DNA from: Sinosporangium album
GTDB lineage: Bacteria > Actinomycetota > Actinomycetes > Streptosporangiales > Streptosporangiaceae
Assembly (NCBI RefSeq): GCF_900100605.1
Contig: NZ_FNCN01000038.1
Span: 1-54,545, forward strand
Reading direction: 5' to 3'
Length of the DNA: 54,545 nucleotides
The number at the start of each line of letters is the position of its first letter. The stretch's first letter is position 1. The position numbers and the translations under genes are program-made. Under the pieces are notes generated by a model that was given only the letters and a program-made list of their open reading frames with translations, was not told the DNA's origin and searched no databases. Shown in pieces: positions 51,360-54,545 of this stretch.

Positions 51360-52520
51360 TCAGGGGAGGGCCAGCATCCGGTCGAGAGCGACCTTGGCCC
51401 AGTGGGTCGTGTCGGAGTCGACGGTGATCTGGTTGACCACGGTCCCCGCCGCGAGCGACTCCAGCGCCCACACCAGGTGGGGCAGGTCGATGCGGTTCAT
51501 CGTGGAGCAGTAGCAGACCGTCTTGTCCAGGAAGGCCACGTTCTTGTCGGGGAACATCTGCCCGAGGCGCTTGACCAGGTTCAGTTCGGTGCCGACGGCC
51601 CACGAGGAACCGGAGGGGGCGGCCTCCAGCGTCTTGATGATGTATTCGGTGGACCCCACGTAGTCGGCCTTGGTCACGACCTCGTGCCTGCACTCGGGGT
51701 GGACGAGCACGTTGACGCCGGGTATGCGCTGCCGTACGTCGTCCACGCACTGGGCGGTGAACCGCCCGTGGACGGAGCAGTGGCCTTTCCAGAGGATCAC
51801 CTTGGCGTTCTTGAGCTGCTCGTCGGTCAGACCGCCGTTCGGGCGGTGCGGGTTGTAGACGACGCAGTCGTCGAGCGACAGGCCCATCTCCAGCACCGCC
51901 GTGTTGCGGCCGAGGTGCTGGTCGGGGAGGAACAGCACCTTCTCGCCGCGCTCGAAGGCCCAGGTCAACGCGCGCTCGGCGTTGGAGGAGGTGCAGACCG
52001 CGCCGCCGTTCCTGCCGCAGAACGCCTTGATGTCTGCGCTGGAGTTCATATACGTGATGGGAACGGTGACCCCGGCCACCCCGGCGTCCTCCAGGGTCTC
52101 CCAGCACTCCTCGACCTGGTCGAAGGTCGCCATGTCCGCCATCGAGCAGCCCGCGGCGAGATCGGGCAGGACGACCTTCTGCCGGTCCGTGGTGAGGATG
52201 TCGGCGGATTCCGCCATGAAGTGCACGCCACAGAAAACGACGAACTCCGCGTCCGGGCGGGCCGCGGCCTCCCTGGCCAGCTTGAACGAGTCCCCGGTGA
52301 CGTCCGCGAACTGGATCACCTCGTCACGCTGGTAGTGGTGGCCGAGGACGAACAGCCGGTCGCCGAGGGCGGCCTTGGCTCTCCTGGCCCGCTCCACGAG
52401 AGCCGGATCTGACGCGGGCGGCAGCTCGCCGGGACAGTCGACTCCGCGCTCGCTGTGTGGGTCCTCCGACGTGCCCAGCACGAAAAGCGGAAGCCCGATC
52501 TGGGTGGTCGACACGACCAC
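51360..52520 (-). CDS. nadA: Quinolinate synthase
   Basis: A 386-aa [4Fe-4S] enzyme condensing iminoaspartate with dihydroxyacetone phosphate for NAD synthesis. Long-type NadA with ligand Cys in FVVFCGVHFMAESADIL, the CxxCxxC-like C-terminal change to CYCSTMNRIDLPH, and LGHHYQRDEVIQFAD, GCSMADMATFDQVEECWE, HPECRHEVV. GTG 52520 follows AAGGGGG. nadB and nadC are not adjacent. Divergent from erpA, whose product can load Fe-S clusters. Confidence 0.95.
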   Translation of the reverse strand: MVVSTTQIGLPLFVLGTSEDPHSERGVDCPGELPPASDPALVERARRAKAALGDRLFVLGHHYQRDEVIQFADVTGDSFKLAREAAARPDAEFVVFCGVHFMAESADILTTDRQKVVLPDLAAGCSMADMATFDQVEECWETLEDAGVAGVTVPITYMNSSADIKAFCGRNGGAVCTSSNAERALTWAFERGEKVLFLPDQHLGRNTAVLEMGLSLDDCVVYNPHRPNGGLTDEQLKNAKVILWKGHCSVHGRFTAQCVDDVRQRIPGVNVLVHPECRHEVVTKADYVGSTEYIIKTLEAAPSGSSWAVGTELNLVKRLGQMFPDKNVAFLDKTVCYCSTMNRIDLPHLVWALESLAAGTVVNQITVDSDTTHWAKVALDRMLALP

Positions 52521-52857
52521 ACCCCCTTATCGTCGAACTGACGACTAATGATGGCACAGCCGTCGGAGATCACCTGGTCCGGGGGGGCTTATCCGGATAT
52601 TGCCGCAGGTCAGAGTGGTGGGAGCGGTTCTCTCCGGCTGTGCCGTACACATGTGGTCGCCCGCAGGGGGCGCGCGCGGGGACGCGCGGGCGGACGCGCG
52701 GGGGCCTGAAGGGGACGGCGAGGGCCGCCAGGGCGGAAACTCTCAGGCGGCTCGCGGAATGTGTGGACCTCGGCAGGTGTTGCTACCGTCTAAGTAGAGA
52801 CGTCAGAACCAAGACAGTCGCCCGCGGCGGCGGCTAACCACTACGCGGGAGCAGCAC
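52521..52857. promoter_or_regulatory. nadA-erpA divergent intergenic region
   Basis: No gene seen in these 337 bp. TCGTC-gaact-GACGA at 52530-52544, ten bases before the nadA start, is a candidate operator. The 52660-52710 stretch holds short GACGCGCGGG repeats. Confidence 0.5.
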
Positions 52858-53211
52858 ATGACGGTTGAGAGCAGCGAGACCACGCAGCAGGGCCTCGTCC
52901 TGACCGACGCGGCGGCGGCCAAGGTCAAGAGCCTGCTGGAGCAGCAGGGCGAGGAGGGCCTCCAGCTCCGCGTTGCCGTGCAGCCGGGTGGTTGCTCCGG
53001 CCTCCGCTACCAGCTTTTCTTCGACGACAGGTCGATGGACGGCGACGTCGTGACCGACTTCGGCGGCGTCGGCGTCGTGACGGACCGCATGAGCGCTCCC
53101 TACCTCATGGGTGCCACGATCGACTTCGTCGACACGATCGAGAAGCAGGGCTTCACGATCGACAACCCCAACGCCACGGGCTCCTGTGCCTGCGGCGACT
53201 CCTTCAACTAG
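52858..53211 (+). CDS. erpA: Iron-sulfur cluster insertion protein (A-type carrier)
   Basis: A 117-aa HesB/IscA-type carrier. The three cluster-binding cysteines are in VQPGGCSGLRYQLFF and GSCACGDSF at the C-terminus; VLTDAAAAKVKSLLEQQGEEG is the typical start. It passes [4Fe-4S]/[2Fe-2S] clusters to targets such as NadA (divergent neighbour) and LipA. Confidence 0.95.
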   Translation: MTVESSETTQQGLVLTDAAAAKVKSLLEQQGEEGLQLRVAVQPGGCSGLRYQLFFDDRSMDGDVVTDFGGVGVVTDRMSAPYLMGATIDFVDTIEKQGFTIDNPNATGSCACGDSFN

Positions 53212-53333
53212 ATCACGCCACGTCCGCGGCTCCGCGGGAGGCGTCGACGTGTCCGAGCGATGGTGATGGCGCGTGAGAACGCCGGGGACACACAGACCCG
53301 CCGGTGACGAGCCGGCCGTGACGAGCGTCGGAG

Positions 53334-53367
53334 AGGGCCCCGTCCGCCTTGGTGCGGGCGGGGCCTT
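53334..53367 (+). terminator. Terminator hairpin downstream of erpA
   Basis: GGCCCCG-T-CCGC pairs with GCGG-G-CGGGGCC around a 6-base loop, with flanking AG/TT, followed by TTCCCGT. Confidence 0.65.
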
Positions 53368-53450
53368 CCCGTATCCTTACGTGGCTCATCGGCGGCTCCA
53401 CAGGGCCGCCCACGCCCTCTAGAGATGCTGACAACGAGGAGAAGCACCCC

Positions 53451-54437
53451 GTGCGCATCGCCGTCACAGGTTCCATCGCGACCGACCATCTGATGACCTT
53501 CCCCGGTCGGTTCGCCGACCAGCTCATCGCCGACCAGCTCGACCGGGTGTCCCTGTCGTTCCTCGTCGACGACCTGCAGATCAGACGCGGGGGGATCGCC
53601 GCCAACATCAGCTTCGGCATGGGGTCCCTCGGCCTCGCCCCGATCCTGGTCGGCGCGGTCGGAGCCGACTTCGCGGACTACCGCTCATGGCTGGAGCGGC
53701 ACGGCGTCGACTGCGAGTCGGTCCACGTCTCCGAGCTCCACCACACGGCCCGCTTCCTGTGCACGACCGACGAGACGCACAACCAGATCGCCTCGTTCTA
53801 CACCGGCGCCATGGCCGAGGCCCGGGAGATCGAACTCCAGCCGATCGCCGACCGGGTGGGCGGGCTCGACCTCGTCGTCGTCAGCCCCAACGACCCCGAC
53901 GCCATGCTCCGCCACACCGACGAGGCCCGTCTGCGCGCCATCCCGTTCGCCGCCGACCCCTCGCAGCAGATCGCCCGCATGGACGGCGAGCAGATCCGCT
54001 CCCTCGTCGAAGGCGCGGCCTACCTCTTCAGCAACGACTACGAGAAGGCCCTCATCGAGCAGAAGACCGGCTGGAGCGAGGACGACGTCCTGCGGCGTGT
54101 GGGCATCCGCGTCACGACCCTCGGCCCCAAGGGCGCCCGCATCGACCGCGTGGGTGAGCCCTCACTCCACGTCCCGCCCGCCCCCGAGCTCGGCAAAGCC
54201 GACCCGACCGGCGTCGGCGACGCCTTCCGCGCCGGCTTCCTCGCCGGCCTCGCCTGGAACCTCGGCCTCGAACGCTGCGCCCAGATCGGCAACCTCACCG
54301 CCACCCACGTCCTTGAGCGTGTGGGCTGCCAGGAATACGAGCTCAAGCAGCAGGTCTTCCTCGACCGCTTCGCCGACGCCTACGGCGCCGAAGCCGCCGC
54401 CGAGATCGCCCCCCACCTCCGCTGCCTCCACCCCTGA
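53451..54437 (+). CDS. PfkB-family carbohydrate/nucleoside kinase
   Basis: A 328-aa ribokinase-fold kinase from GTG 53451 behind GAGGAGA. RIAVTGSIATDHLMTFPGRF, RRGGIAANISFGMGSLG (PfkB signature 1) and ADPTGVGDAFRAGFLAGLAW (signature 2, catalytic Asp in the GVGDA turn) are intact. LHHTARFLCTTDETHNQIASFYTGAM resembles actinobacterial adenosine kinases. Its position after nadA-erpA is a common actinobacterial arrangement. The last 108 bp of the window after it show no gene. Confidence 0.9.
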   Translation: MRIAVTGSIATDHLMTFPGRFADQLIADQLDRVSLSFLVDDLQIRRGGIAANISFGMGSLGLAPILVGAVGADFADYRSWLERHGVDCESVHVSELHHTARFLCTTDETHNQIASFYTGAMAEAREIELQPIADRVGGLDLVVVSPNDPDAMLRHTDEARLRAIPFAADPSQQIARMDGEQIRSLVEGAAYLFSNDYEKALIEQKTGWSEDDVLRRVGIRVTTLGPKGARIDRVGEPSLHVPPAPELGKADPTGVGDAFRAGFLAGLAWNLGLERCAQIGNLTATHVLERVGCQEYELKQQVFLDRFADAYGAEAAAEIAPHLRCLHP

Positions 54438-54545
54438 CCCGCCCCACCCCCGCTGAGGCCGACGTTCTGGGTTTCTGGCCGCTTTGGGAGTGCGAGCGGG
54501 CGCCGGTGTCTGGACTGAGGAGCGTAGGGAGCGTAGCGACCGGAG

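Noticed and set aside
52600-52797. 65-codon open frame between nadA and erpA
   Set aside because: Gly/Arg/Ala-rich, no good ribosome site, lies over the erpA promoter.

Overview
This is a high-GC, actinobacterial chromosomal window. GTG starts are frequent, genes commonly overlap as ATGA or GTGA, and the families include LysX, PspAA/PspAB, DUF3043, DUF4191, WhiB-like, SsgA-like and DUF2637 proteins. The backbone gene set (glnA, RDD, DUF4191, lipA-lipB, sucB-lpdA-pepA, cobS-cobU, pspA-htpX, lysX, nadA, erpA, PfkB kinase) is what I would expect of a filamentous actinomycete. A Streptosporangiales-like host is my guess; nothing here proves it.

Positions 1 to about 21,900 form an accessory island packed against the 3' end of glnA. 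From the left it holds: (a) two coupled tyrosine recombinases on the minus strand, arranged like tnpA/tnpB of Tn554, the second running off the window edge; (b) an IS3-family transposase gene lacking its 5' part; (c) a stranded phage lysis cassette on the plus strand (coiled-coil/TM protein, PGRP-type amidase endolysin with an in-frame internal start, small unknown protein, holin-like protein) ending in a strong terminator; (d) a minus-strand class I lanthipeptide operon of the FxLD type: PIMT-like methyltransferase, 65-aa precursor, hairpin, LanB, LanC, stand-alone LanB-C-terminal-like protein and a helical unknown protein; (e) a divergent regulatory module (SAM-methyltransferase of the DUF574 type, small unknown protein, XRE regulator) with an alpha/beta hydrolase; (f) an integrative/conjugative-element-like block (GntR regulator with a perfect 16-bp palindrome in its promoter, WhiB-like protein, frameshifted DUF2637 membrane protein with a CGGACG-rich tract, SsgA-like protein with a perfect 51-bp tandem duplication, small membrane protein).

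Positions 21,969 to 54,437 are backbone. Nitrogen assimilation: glnA with a possible GlnR box. Lipoate synthesis and use: lipA and lipB feed the lipoyl domain of SucB, which Lpd reoxidises; LipB has Met where the catalytic Lys is expected. Next come pepA, a YtrA-type GntR regulator whose operator overlaps its own start codon, cobS/cobU for the lower-loop steps of cobalamin assembly, and an envelope-stress operon (pspA, pspAA, htpX, pspAB, then a DUF998/hydrolase fusion). Last are lysX (lysyl-phosphatidylglycerol synthesis), a secreted SIMPL protein, nadA, erpA and a sugar/nucleoside kinase.

The strongest candidate for a little-described system is the FxLD lanthipeptide operon. It has an isoaspartate-forming type methyltransferase and a DG-containing, four-cysteine core, but no protease or exporter nearby, and it sits inside a mosaic of mobile-element debris. 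No tRNA, rRNA or CRISPR array was recognised.
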